Under the pieces are notes generated by a model. It saw only the letters and a program-made list of their open reading frames with translations. It did no database searches and was not told the origin of the DNA. DNA of 21,212 nt from Candidatus Peregrinibacteria bacterium CG11_big_fil_rev_8_21_14_0_20_46_8 (GTDB lineage: Bacteria > Patescibacteriota > Gracilibacteria > UBA1369 > UM-FILTER-53-11), in the NCBI GenBank assembly GCA_002796025.1, contig PCVQ01000063.1, positions 1 to 21,212 of the forward strand. The letters are read 5' to 3'. Shown piece by piece: positions 1 to 8,248 of this stretch (position 1 is the first letter of the stretch; the number at the start of each line of letters is the position of its first letter). Position numbers and translations under genes: made by a program.

Positions 1-46
1 CGGCTACGGTGCCGAGGATGAAGAGGTATGGGGTGAGGCTTTGCAT
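1..46 (-). CDS. Start of an unidentified, probably membrane, protein (truncated by window edge)
   Basis: An ATG at 44-46 on the minus strand opens a frame without stops to the left edge. The 15 visible residues are hydrophobic (MQSLTPYLFILGTVA), which fits the first membrane helix or signal segment of an integral membrane protein. It lies 26 bp after the stop of the aminotransferase gene and in the same direction, so it is probably the next gene of the glycan operon. Too little is visible to name a family. No Shine-Dalgarno sequence precedes it, as for the other genes here. Confidence 0.4.
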   Translation of the reverse strand, partial: MQSLTPYLFILGTVA

Positions 47-72
47 GAGAGGAATTTTTAACTATTGTGCTG

Positions 73-1203
73 CTACACAGCTTCATTTACACATGCTATT
101 ACATAGCTTTGTTCAGCTGCGGTCAAGCGCGGATAGAGCGGTAGTGAGATAGTGTGCGCACCAATATCTTCTGCAATCGGGAAAGATTGGGTGCCGTATT
201 TATTTTTGTAGTATGACATTTTGTGGATTGGACGAAAATTCACCGCAACGCCGATATTTTTGTCTTGAAGCTTGTGCATGACGGTATCGCGCCGGGATTT
301 TGGAACAAGAATGGTATAGAGATGGTGTGCACTGCGCGTCTTAGCAATAGTTTCGGAAAGCTGAGTAATGCGGGTGATTTTAGGATTTTTTGCAAATGCT
401 TTTTCGTATCGTGCAACGAGCGCCGCGCGTTTTTTGAGATTCACATTTAAACGTGCCAGCTGATCGATTAACAGCGCTGCTTGCAAGTTGTACATATTAT
501 ATTTGAAGCCGAGCTCAAGCATGTCGTAGTGGCGGTATTTTTTTGTGTAGCGATCGGCAGCCGTGGTGCTCATGCCGTGCTGCCGCAGCATGCGCACACG
601 CTCGGCGAGTTTTTTATTATTCGTAGTTAATGCACCACCCTCGCCGCTGGTAAGATTTTTTGTTGCATAGAAGCTGAAGCAGGCGGCATCGCTGAGTTTG
701 CCTGGTTGGATACCGTCACGTGTCGATTCAATGGCATGCGCCGCATCTTCGATAACACTTAATTTATGCTTGCGCGCGATCGCTGCAATTGTTTTCATGT
801 CACACATCTGGCCGTAGAGGTGCACCGGCAAAATCGCCCGCGTACGTTTGGTAATTGCAGCTTCAATTTTTGCAGCATTCATATTTCCGGTCTTCGGCTC
901 AACATCTATAAACACCGGCCGCGCGCCAACATATTCAATCGCATTTGACGTAGCAATAAATGAGAGGGGGGTGGTGATGACTTCGTCGCCTGGACCAATG
1001 TCTAATGCTAAAAGCGCGAGGTGCAGCGCTGCAGTGCAGCTGGTTACACCAAGTGCGTACTTTGCATCCATATATTTTGCAAAGTTTTTTTCAAACTGCG
1101 TAACCAAATCGCCGGTACTTAAAAAGAGTCCGCGCGCCGCTTTCTCCAAATTTGCAATATCGCGGCTGCTGAGATTGTGCTTAAAAAATTCTACCTTTTT
1201 CAT
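73..1203 (-). CDS. DegT/DnrJ/EryC1/StrS-family nucleotide-sugar aminotransferase
   Basis: This 376-aa protein is a PLP-dependent aminotransferase of the DegT/DnrJ/EryC1/StrS family, which transfers an amino group to a keto-sugar nucleotide in the cytoplasm. Visible family features are the substrate/cofactor segment TSCTAALHLALLAL (about 54-67), the GPGDEVITTPLSFIATSNAI stretch, VHLYGQMCDM, the EDAAHAI motif whose Asp contacts the PLP ring nitrogen, and the PLP-lysine segment FYATKNLTSGEGG (about residues 178-190). Length is normal for the family. It starts 2 bp after the stop of the dehydratase gene, which plausibly supplies its 4-keto substrate. Together they would give an amino-deoxy sugar. 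The exact sugar (LegC, PseC, ArnB or perosamine synthase type) cannot be told from sequence alone. Confidence 0.9.
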   Translation of the reverse strand: MKKVEFFKHNLSSRDIANLEKAARGLFLSTGDLVTQFEKNFAKYMDAKYALGVTSCTAALHLALLALDIGPGDEVITTPLSFIATSNAIEYVGARPVFIDVEPKTGNMNAAKIEAAITKRTRAILPVHLYGQMCDMKTIAAIARKHKLSVIEDAAHAIESTRDGIQPGKLSDAACFSFYATKNLTSGEGGALTTNNKKLAERVRMLRQHGMSTTAADRYTKKYRHYDMLELGFKYNMYNLQAALLIDQLARLNVNLKKRAALVARYEKAFAKNPKITRITQLSETIAKTRSAHHLYTILVPKSRRDTVMHKLQDKNIGVAVNFRPIHKMSYYKNKYGTQSFPIAEDIGAHTISLPLYPRLTAAEQSYVIACVNEAV

Positions 1204-1205
1204 CT

Positions 1206-2258
1206 TTAGTACATTACTACACTACCATCCTCCAGCGTAATCGGCACCTCTTTCATCCACTCCAATTTCTTCCACCAGTCCGCGTTATTCTTATACCAAT
1301 TAATCGTTTTTACGATTCCATCTTCAAATTTTGTTGTTGCCGTCCACTCCAAAACTTTAGCAGCTTTTTCGGTAGAAGAGATATGCTGCTTTACTTCACC
1401 TGGTCTGGCCGGGGTCTGCATAATGAGCGACTTGGGTTTCTCGAGTATGTCTGCAATGATGTTCGCAATTTCCATAACCGAAATACTACGGCCGGTACCA
1501 AGATTAATAATCTCCCCTTTGACCCGTCCAATGTCTGCAAGTAGGGCTTTTTCCACCGCCTCGCAGGTGTCTTCAACATAGAGCCAGTCGCGGCTGTTAT
1601 CGCCGTCGCCGTATACACGTACCGGCTGATCTTTTAGCATTCCGGTTACAAAGCGCGCAATCAATTTTTCCAAGTGTTGGCGCGGGCCATAGTTATTAAA
1701 CGGCCGCAAAATCATTACCGGCATATTCGGGTATGTCTGCATGTATGAATACACAAGTCTGTCCGCGCCGCACTTTGCACCGGCATAGGGGGAAGTAGGA
1801 TTGAGCGGATGCTCTTCGTCCATAGGTTCACGCTCTGCACTACCGTAGACCTCAGAGGTTGAGATATGAATAAAGCGGTCGAGCTTCTTATTTTCGAGCG
1901 CAGCGTTCATCATTACTTGTGTGCCAATAACATCGGTTTCGAAAAATTTTGTGTTATCGAAAATCGAGCGCGCAACATGTGTCTCTGCGGCAAAGTGGAC
2001 AATGTAGTCTGCTTGCGGCACGATTTTATCGACAAGCATTGGCTGGGTTACTGATCCGTACCAAAAATCAAAGCGGCCGCTTTCGCGAATCTCTGCTGGA
2101 ATATTTTCCGGATTTCCTGCATAGGTAAGTGCGTCAAGCACGATAATCTTCCATGTTGGATGCTCTTTAAAAATGCGCTGTACAAAATTGCTGCCAATAA
2201 ACCCGGCGCCGCCGGTAATGAGAATGGTTTTATTTAGTGAGCGGTGTTCGCGTGTCAT
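1206..2258 (-). CDS. NAD-dependent nucleotide-sugar 4,6-dehydratase/epimerase (RmlB/LegB-like extended SDR)
   Basis: This 350-aa extended short-chain dehydrogenase/reductase should act on a nucleotide sugar in the cytoplasm. The Rossmann motif TGGAGFIGSNF lies near residue 15 and is followed by LDALTYAGNPENI, which resembles dTDP-glucose 4,6-dehydratase. The catalytic Tyr and Lys are in SPYAGAKCGAD, and RPFNNYGPRQ, YGDGDNSRDWLYVED and NLGTGRSIS are all present. Where RmlB has STDEVYG this protein has STSEVYG, and the usual HVDRS is HVARS. The first change is typical of LegB- and decarboxylase-like members, so the product need not be dTDP-4-keto-6-deoxyglucose. Its start overlaps the stop of the upstream gene by ATGA (2255-2258), which indicates translational coupling and supports this start. 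The aminotransferase follows directly. Confidence 0.88.
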   Translation of the reverse strand: MTREHRSLNKTILITGGAGFIGSNFVQRIFKEHPTWKIIVLDALTYAGNPENIPAEIRESGRFDFWYGSVTQPMLVDKIVPQADYIVHFAAETHVARSIFDNTKFFETDVIGTQVMMNAALENKKLDRFIHISTSEVYGSAEREPMDEEHPLNPTSPYAGAKCGADRLVYSYMQTYPNMPVMILRPFNNYGPRQHLEKLIARFVTGMLKDQPVRVYGDGDNSRDWLYVEDTCEAVEKALLADIGRVKGEIINLGTGRSISVMEIANIIADILEKPKSLIMQTPARPGEVKQHISSTEKAAKVLEWTATTKFEDGIVKTINWYKNNADWWKKLEWMKEVPITLEDGSVVMY

Positions 2259-3679
2259 GTACGTCTAGAAATAAAGTAAAATCCCTTCTCGCCTGCGTAA
2301 TATATGGCTATGCCAGAAAAAATACAATAGATCGGAAAGATAGAAATAAGGTACCGCGGTTCGACATGCAGCGGAATAAGTACGGCGAAAAAGTAAATCG
2401 GAACAGCAGTGAGCAGAATAATTTCGCGCCATTTTTTGCGAAAGAGAAATATGCCGACAGGCACGCTTATAAGAAAGAGAAGATATAATCTGTAGAGAAG
2501 CGCTTTAGCGGCAATATCGGGATGTCTGCGGGCGAGTTCGAACTTAAAGGCCAATGGGCCATGGGTCTGCTGTAGTGCTTGATAATCTGCCAAAAATGCT
2601 TCGGGATAGGTATATCCAAATCCCGGTTTCAGTACATGCGGAATGCGCCGAATTGTCGCTCCGGCAACCCATAGCGGATACTTTTTTATAGCTGCTAGAG
2701 ATTTTTGTTTTAGAATATCATTGTATTCCGGGCTGCCATAAACAACATCGTAGCCTTCTTCCAGCACATGTTGATACGTTAGGCCATCATCGAGAATTGC
2801 GCCCATTGGATTATCCGGAAATTCTCCCCAGCCTTCCCAAATTCCCTGCCAAACCGTATCGCGCGTGGGAATAAATCGGTCAAAGTGTTTAAAGTTCCGT
2901 ACAATCCACGGAGTGAGAATAAGACCAATGCATACAGTTGTGATGATAAAAAAAGCAGCAGCATCTTTCCATCCCAAATGAGTAATAAGCGCAAGCGCAA
3001 GAAAGAAGTTGAGGTATTGAATAATGGGATGCAGATACATGCCCAAACCAAACATTACACCGATTCCCAAATAAAGAAGCGAGCGCTTTTTAAGTGTGCC
3101 AAAATCTTTTGCTTTGAGCAGGAGCGCAATGGTACTCATTATAATAATGAGCGGCCAAATGTCGCGTGTTGCCGATGCCGCAATGCGTGCCTGCGGGTAG
3201 AAAAATGCTAAGAAGAAAGCGGCAAGCAGTCCGATATACATTCCGCGTTTGCCCGGAATGAGCCGCTGTACAATCCAAAAAATGAGAAAAACCAATAAGG
3301 CGTCTAAAATTATTTGAATAGTTTGCAAATAAATATAGCGTTCGGCACCAAAGAGCTTCCACGTTGCAGCCAAAAGCACTGCGTATCCCGGAACTTCGTG
3401 CGCAGAGAAGTAGTTGTTTTCCGGAATTAACTCATCTTTGAATTCTATCGGATCAATAAGGCGCTGCTCTTCGGTTTGTTCGTCGCGGCTGTTGGTACCG
3501 GTGTTATATGCAAAGCCGTCGCCGCGTGCAAAATTAATCGCCATAATGCCGCTCTCCACACTTAAACCAGTAAAATAATAGTCATCGTGTGTTTTTGCCA
3601 AAATAATTCCGCGGAAAAGAAGTGCGAGTATAAAGATTCCCCCAAGTGCCGCAGCGATTTTACGATTTTTTGTAGCCAT
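2255..3679 (-). CDS. GT-C fold membrane glycosyltransferase (ArnT/PMT, GT39-like)
   Basis: This 474-aa protein has about 10 hydrophobic segments and resembles ArnT/protein-mannosyltransferase-type GT-C enzymes, which use polyprenyl-phosphate sugars on the outer face of the membrane. After the first helix (about 10-28) a large loop carries acidic residues and the segment NYFSAHEVPGYAVLLAATWKLFG, which resembles the loop-1 region of the PMT_2 family. A soluble loop of about 100 residues sits between helices in the second half, and the C-terminal part has the family-like stretch PLHVEPRYLISIFPIY. The gene overlaps the upstream GT4 gene by 20 bp and its stop overlaps the dehydratase start by ATGA. 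The GT2 enzyme at the head of the operon could make its polyprenyl-phosphate donor. Acceptor and sugar are unknown. Confidence 0.75.
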   Translation of the reverse strand: MATKNRKIAAALGGIFILALLFRGIILAKTHDDYYFTGLSVESGIMAINFARGDGFAYNTGTNSRDEQTEEQRLIDPIEFKDELIPENNYFSAHEVPGYAVLLAATWKLFGAERYIYLQTIQIILDALLVFLIFWIVQRLIPGKRGMYIGLLAAFFLAFFYPQARIAASATRDIWPLIIIMSTIALLLKAKDFGTLKKRSLLYLGIGVMFGLGMYLHPIIQYLNFFLALALITHLGWKDAAAFFIITTVCIGLILTPWIVRNFKHFDRFIPTRDTVWQGIWEGWGEFPDNPMGAILDDGLTYQHVLEEGYDVVYGSPEYNDILKQKSLAAIKKYPLWVAGATIRRIPHVLKPGFGYTYPEAFLADYQALQQTHGPLAFKFELARRHPDIAAKALLYRLYLLFLISVPVGIFLFRKKWREIILLTAVPIYFFAVLIPLHVEPRYLISIFPIYCIFSGIAIYYAGEKGFYFISRRT

Positions 3680-5288
3680 AGAGTTTTTGCATCACGCGCT
3701 CTGCATTATGCTTCCAAGTATACGATTGTTCAACCGTATTGCGTGCACGTAATCCTAAATGTTTTCGCTCGGAAAGATTTCGTGCAACGTCTGCAATAGT
3801 TTGAGACAGTTCTTTAATATTGCCGGGTGTTACAAGCAGTGCTGTTTCTTCGTGCTGCAGCAACTGGCCGATTTGTTCTAAATTTGAGGCAATTATCGGT
3901 TTGCCCATTGCCATGTATTCGAAGATTTTTGTGGGTGAGCCGAAGAATTTTGTACCGTCGCTGTTGGGAACATGAGGCGAAACCAAGATATCGCACGCGG
4001 CAAGGTACGTTGGTGTTTGGTGGTGCGGAATTATTCCCGTTAGAGTTACGGCATGTGCAACATTCTCTTCACCAATGATGCGCTCAACTTCAGGACGTAG
4101 CGCTCCGTCTCCAATAATAAGAAAGTGGAGCGAAGGTTCTTGTTGCAAAGCCGCTTTAATTGCCCGGGCAAGCACTTCGACGCCGTGCCATGGACCAAAT
4201 GAGCCGACAAAACCGACAACTTTTTTGTTTTCCAGTCCAAGCGTTTTGCGCACTGCACCACCGTCCAGCGCAGCCGTGAACTTATTAATATCAACACCGT
4301 TTGGATTCAAAATAATACGATGAGCATCGACGCCGCGCTCGAGCAGTTCATCACGCAGTACTTCGGATACAACGGCGACAAAGTCCGCATTTTTAATCGC
4401 AATACTTTCCATAAGGTAGGCTAGATGTTTCAGGAAGAGTTTTCCTCCCCATTTTTCTCGCACCCATGGTTCGGAACCATTGTATTCTAAAACGAGTGGT
4501 GTGCGGAGTAATATTTTGAGCGCAAGGCCACTGACCGTCATAAAGCTGTGGCGCTGATAGAGGAGAGCCGGTCTTTCTTTTTTTAAAATGGAGCGCGCAT
4601 GCCAGACGAATTTGTAATTAAATAGGAGATCCGGAATTTCCGGCGAGTTATGAAAAGTAACATAAGGAATTTTATAAAACGTAGTGTTATCATTAAAAAA
4701 TTTTTCGTGCGCCAGTGCGATTACATTCCATCCCAATTCTCGTGCGCCGCTAATAAATCCTTGTGCATGGGTAAATGAGCCGCCTTCGCGCTGGGCACCA
4801 AAGTAATCGGTTCGCAAAAATGCGAGCAGCTTTTTTGAACTGTCCGTGCTCTCTGCAGGCCGCTGCAGCGGAATTTTTGCCGCAAGACGTATGGCACCCA
4901 GTAACACATAACTTATTCCTACGATCATTAGGTTAAAGAGCATTTCCAATCCAAACTTCAACGAGTCCCACAAAAACTTTGCAGTAGTTACGCGGTGCAC
5001 AAGTCCGGCATTATCTATAATTTGTTTGTCGTGTGCCCGCGCACATATCAAAAGTCCTTCTAAAAAGTAGCGAATTTCTCCAGTGGTAAGATCGTCGCGT
5101 CCGACAACAAAGCGGTCGAATTTTCTTTGCCGAACATACCGAAATACTCCCCGATATCCTTTTCGTACCAAATCGGCAGCTTGAATAATTTCCCAATCTT
5201 CGCGCTTGCTGTTGGCCGCGCCTCCCCCTGTTTCAAAAAAGCGCTGCGTCGAAAAATTTGTAAAAGTAATGAGAAGATTAGAGTTCAT
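3660..5288 (-). CDS. GT4-family glycosyltransferase with an N-terminal extension and membrane segment
   Basis: Translated from 5288 this is 542 aa. I prefer this ATG over the one 30 bases upstream because it forms an ATGA overlap with the methyltransferase stop, as elsewhere in the operon. The C-terminal part (about 152-542) is a GT-B glycosyltransferase of GT4 type. It has AFLRTDYFGAQREGGSFTHA near its start, NPNGVD, VGFVGSFGPWHGVEVL, and the nucleotide-sugar region GSPTKIFEYMAMGKPIIAS near residue 455. The N-terminal 110 residues include VVGRDDLTTGEIRYFLEGLL and are followed by a hydrophobic stretch (about 113-139) that should anchor the enzyme to the membrane. Total length exceeds the roughly 370-400 aa of a simple GT4 enzyme. 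It probably adds a sugar to the lipid-linked glycan on the cytoplasmic side. Donor and acceptor are unknown. Confidence 0.85.
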   Translation of the reverse strand: MNSNLLITFTNFSTQRFFETGGGAANSKREDWEIIQAADLVRKGYRGVFRYVRQRKFDRFVVGRDDLTTGEIRYFLEGLLICARAHDKQIIDNAGLVHRVTTAKFLWDSLKFGLEMLFNLMIVGISYVLLGAIRLAAKIPLQRPAESTDSSKKLLAFLRTDYFGAQREGGSFTHAQGFISGARELGWNVIALAHEKFFNDNTTFYKIPYVTFHNSPEIPDLLFNYKFVWHARSILKKERPALLYQRHSFMTVSGLALKILLRTPLVLEYNGSEPWVREKWGGKLFLKHLAYLMESIAIKNADFVAVVSEVLRDELLERGVDAHRIILNPNGVDINKFTAALDGGAVRKTLGLENKKVVGFVGSFGPWHGVEVLARAIKAALQQEPSLHFLIIGDGALRPEVERIIGEENVAHAVTLTGIIPHHQTPTYLAACDILVSPHVPNSDGTKFFGSPTKIFEYMAMGKPIIASNLEQIGQLLQHEETALLVTPGNIKELSQTIADVARNLSERKHLGLRARNTVEQSYTWKHNAERVMQKLYGYKKS

Positions 5289-6046
5289 TTTTGAGTTTGT
5301 GAAAGTGTGATGCACCATCCGCTAGTGAGCCAGTGCGGAAGTTTATCCGCTACGCGGGTATTCCATTTTAAAAAGCGATGTTTTCTCCAGAAAAATGTAT
5401 TGGTAAAGGGCCCCGCCATAAGTGTTGTGTTCGCAATGTTTTGCGGCTGGAGCTGTGCCTCTGTAAATAATTTTTCGAGTGAGCGCATAGTAAAATGCTG
5501 CAAATGTATATCATTTTCGCGCAAGGTCATAGGAATCGTTTCATCTGAAGGCTGCTCGGGTGCCCAGCGTGTTTTTAAAAAACGTTCAATCACTCTTCCT
5601 AGCTTCAGCTTGTTGTACAGCAAACTTTCCATCTCGAACCATCCATACCCATTGGGCGTTGTAATAATGATAATGCCCTTGGGTTTTATTTTTTTTCGCA
5701 TCTCTTCTAAGAAGGCACGAGGATCGGGCACATGTTCAAGAACTTCTGAGGCAATGACAACATCAAAGCCTGTCTGTTTAAAATGTTCGATTGAGCTGTG
5801 CACAAAGGTAAGATTTTTGTGTGAGTTCAGGCTGTTTGCTTTTTGTACAGTCGCTGCATCGATATCCAAACCAATAATAGTGTATCCCGCTTGAGCTAAG
5901 GGTTGTGAAATTGCCTGGCCGGTGCCGCAGCCAACATCTAAAATGTGAATCTTTTCTTGAGAAGTACCGTGCTCAGCACAGTATTTTTCAAGAGCTTGGG
6001 TAATAAGTTGCAGCTTCTTTTTTTCACCATAGACAGTCTCATTCAT
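5285..6046 (-). CDS. Class I SAM-dependent methyltransferase
   Basis: This 253-aa protein has the Rossmann SAM-binding motif ILDVGCGTGQA (about 34-44), the second-strand acidic segment IIGLDIDAATV, the motif VVIASEVLEHVPDPRAFL typical of UbiG/COQ5-type methyltransferases, and GIIIITTPNGYGWFE. Such enzymes in glycan loci methylate sugars or lipid-linked intermediates in the cytoplasm. The TTPNGYGWFEMES region is common in methyltransferases of polysaccharide clusters. Its start overlaps the flippase stop by ATGA (6043-6046) and its TGA stop overlaps the GT4 start, so it is translationally coupled on both sides. The in-frame TGA stop at this tight junction also indicates that TGA is not reassigned to glycine. 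The target is unknown. Confidence 0.85.
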   Translation of the reverse strand: MNETVYGEKKKLQLITQALEKYCAEHGTSQEKIHILDVGCGTGQAISQPLAQAGYTIIGLDIDAATVQKANSLNSHKNLTFVHSSIEHFKQTGFDVVIASEVLEHVPDPRAFLEEMRKKIKPKGIIIITTPNGYGWFEMESLLYNKLKLGRVIERFLKTRWAPEQPSDETIPMTLRENDIHLQHFTMRSLEKLFTEAQLQPQNIANTTLMAGPFTNTFFWRKHRFLKWNTRVADKLPHWLTSGWCITLSQTQK

Positions 6047-7329
6047 CTTTTTCGTATGTTCATTATTGTATTTACAAGTGTTTTTGCATCGGCCGGAGTC
6101 GGAATAAGTGCGGAGAAGCGTAGTTTATTCTCTTTTAAAAAGAAGTACGTCATCAGCACATATACAAAGAAATAGCTTACAAGTGAGCTCACCGCGGCAG
6201 CGATAATACCATATTCTGGAATAAATAAGAAATTTAGCAAGATATTGATTACAGCCGTCGCACACCAGATATAGATGATATACAGCGGAAATCCTAAGGC
6301 GCCGAGATTTTGAGAGATAATAGTCTCGAGTGAGAAGAAGAAGATTGCCGGAAGCAGAATAAGAAATGGTATAACAGAGCTTGTAAAGGCCGCTCCATAG
6401 AGCGTAACAATAAGAGGAGCTGCGATCACAGCAGCACCCGTACAGATTATCAACATAACAAGCGTAGTTGCGCGCACAACTTTTGCAGTGAGCGGGCCGC
6501 TGTCGTACTGATTGTTTGCTAGGCGTGGAAAGAGCACCATGCTGATGCTCATAGGTAAAATGTAGATAAGATCAGCAAAGCCAGTTGCGAGTGAGTAGAT
6601 ACCGGTAGCGGATTCGCCATGGAATAAATTAATTACATAGATGTCTGAGCGTAGAATAAGATATGCAAGGAATGTTGTTATATAACCTTTAATGCCGTAG
6701 CGAATAGTTTTTTTAAAGAGCTGCCGGTCGAATGTATGTGTAACGCCGTTATCGCGTATGGCCAGCAACCAATAGGCCAGCGCGGTTATAATGCCAACTG
6801 CCGTCGATAGCAGGACGATACTGAGAATTCCATAGTGTAGTAGTACGAGCGTAATGACACCAAACGTAATAACAATCTGATTGATTACTTGAATGACATT
6901 AAAGACGAAAATTCTCTGCTGACCGATGAGGATATTTTGAACAAGCTGCGCAAGCAGCAGAAAGGGGATTGAGACGAGTGTGACATTAATAAAGATACTT
7001 TCGAGTGAGCCGAAAGTGTCGGGCTGTACTTTGGTGAGCAGATAAATGCCGCCTGCTGCTCCTCCTCCCAAAACCATACTGAGCCAAAGTGAGTTGCCAA
7101 GAATTTTTGGCGCAACCGAAGGATCCTTGCCAACAAAATAAGTATTTGCACCCGGCAAACCAAGGCTCCCGAACTGCGTGGTAACACCAATAATCAAAGA
7201 GAGCAGTGCCAGGATTCCTTTTGCTTCGGGGCCAAAAGTGCGTGCAACAATAATTCCCGAAATGAGTCCGAGTCCAATAACGATGATTCTGGACGCGAAT
7301 GTAGTAAAAATATTTTGTGAAAGCGTCAT
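6043..7329 (-). CDS. Wzx-type polysaccharide flippase (MOP superfamily)
   Basis: This 428-aa protein is hydrophobic along its length, with about 12 predicted membrane helices. It opens with SRIIVIGLGLISGIIVARTFGPEAKGILAL, the characteristic first-helix pattern of the Polysacc_synt/MATE-like MOP family. Later segments such as GLPGANTYFVGKD and LILRSDIYVINLF also fit Wzx-type translocases. The family moves undecaprenyl-linked oligosaccharides from the cytoplasmic to the outer face of the membrane. The position among glycosyltransferases and methyltransferases supports that role. It lies 18 bp after the sulfotransferase-like gene, and its stop overlaps the next start by ATGA. No obvious Wzy polymerase is in the window, although the GT-C protein could act downstream of it. 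Confidence 0.85.
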   Translation of the reverse strand: MTLSQNIFTTFASRIIVIGLGLISGIIVARTFGPEAKGILALLSLIIGVTTQFGSLGLPGANTYFVGKDPSVAPKILGNSLWLSMVLGGGAAGGIYLLTKVQPDTFGSLESIFINVTLVSIPFLLLAQLVQNILIGQQRIFVFNVIQVINQIVITFGVITLVLLHYGILSIVLLSTAVGIITALAYWLLAIRDNGVTHTFDRQLFKKTIRYGIKGYITTFLAYLILRSDIYVINLFHGESATGIYSLATGFADLIYILPMSISMVLFPRLANNQYDSGPLTAKVVRATTLVMLIICTGAAVIAAPLIVTLYGAAFTSSVIPFLILLPAIFFFSLETIISQNLGALGFPLYIIYIWCATAVINILLNFLFIPEYGIIAAAVSSLVSYFFVYVLMTYFFLKENKLRFSALIPTPADAKTLVNTIMNIRKR

Positions 7330-7347
7330 GTGCGGTGCACGGTGCGA

Positions 7348-8235
7348 TTAGTTCCAGTCCGAGAGATCCCAGCCAAGAAATTTAGACAGCTTCTCATTAT
7401 GAGGCGCATAAAAATCATTAAGCCGTTGGCGATCGTCTTGCAGCATTGGCTGTTTTGCACGGGTAAGGTTATAGCCCAGCAGTTTACTGCCTATTGAACG
7501 CGCCTGACCTTCGCGATACTCTTCGGTCCACTCGTCTATTCTTCGTCCAAGAATCGAGCGCAGTACAGCCTGCACGTTGAGATTTTTTACATTTGGAGAA
7601 GAGAAGTTTTTTTCATCACTCTTGGGTGCGAAATTTGTATCTACACCAAGAAAGTTAAATACTTGGTATAGAATTTTTTCCGGTTCCTGTGCAAGAGTTT
7701 CGGACTTAATGCAGAGAATTTGTTCTTTTGGAAAGTGCTCGTAAAAAGATTCCAGCTGATCGTAGTAGCAGCCACGCTTGCGATATTCGTGCGGACGTAT
7801 CTCGCTCATCCAGCCGTTTGCGCGATTGATGCGAGCTTCTTCCTGTTCCAGAGCTTCTGCAAAGCTGAGAGTTTCGAGACCGCACAGCGCAGTAAAGCGA
7901 TAATTTCCCCATGCGCGTTCTGTAGGGTTTCTCAAACAAAAAATGAGCTTTATATCTGGATACAGCGCGTGAGTGCGCTGCGCTACGTTATTAAAGTATC
8001 CATGGAGATTCAGCGAAGAGCGTTCGCCAATTGCAATCTCATCACCGACTTCCGAAAACCAGCGCTGCAAATAGTATTTTTTTCCTTTTTTAAACTCTGC
8101 TTCTTTATAAAAAAAACCGCATTCCGGACGCATAACTTTGGGCAAGTAGATTTGCGGGTGGTCTTTAATCAGTGTAGTAAGCGAGCCGGTACCAGTAGCG
8201 ACTCCTCCTGCAACAATAAAGGTTGGTTCACGCAT
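7348..8235 (-). CDS. Sulfotransferase-domain protein with altered PAPS-binding motifs
   Basis: I place the start at 8235 (MREPTFIVAGG), 13 bp after the upstream stop. An in-frame upstream extension to 8331 would run into the methyltransferase gene and adds nothing family-like. The 295-aa protein resembles the carbohydrate sulfotransferases (Sulfotransfer_1/3, NDST-like). The N-terminal loop with HPQIYLPK follows, then RPECGFF, where the Glu matches the family KExHFF segment, then RNPTERAWGNYR for the 3'-phosphate motif. The family loop is normally GxxKxGTTSL, but here it reads GGVATGTGSL and lacks the lysine. The Ser of RxPxxRxxS is Gly. Both changes read clearly in the DNA. It may sulfate the glycan made by this operon, or it may have changed or lost activity. 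Confidence 0.75.
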   Translation of the reverse strand: MREPTFIVAGGVATGTGSLTTLIKDHPQIYLPKVMRPECGFFYKEAEFKKGKKYYLQRWFSEVGDEIAIGERSSLNLHGYFNNVAQRTHALYPDIKLIFCLRNPTERAWGNYRFTALCGLETLSFAEALEQEEARINRANGWMSEIRPHEYRKRGCYYDQLESFYEHFPKEQILCIKSETLAQEPEKILYQVFNFLGVDTNFAPKSDEKNFSSPNVKNLNVQAVLRSILGRRIDEWTEEYREGQARSIGSKLLGYNLTRAKQPMLQDDRQRLNDFYAPHNEKLSKFLGWDLSDWN

Positions 8236-8248
8236 AGCGGGCTGTAGT

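Noticed and set aside
5307..5894. 195-aa plus-strand open frame
   Set aside because: It lies wholly antisense to the methyltransferase gene, its protein has no recognisable family, and the opposite strand encodes clear motifs.
7720..8247. 175-aa plus-strand open frame
   Set aside because: Antisense to the sulfotransferase-like gene, with no motif.
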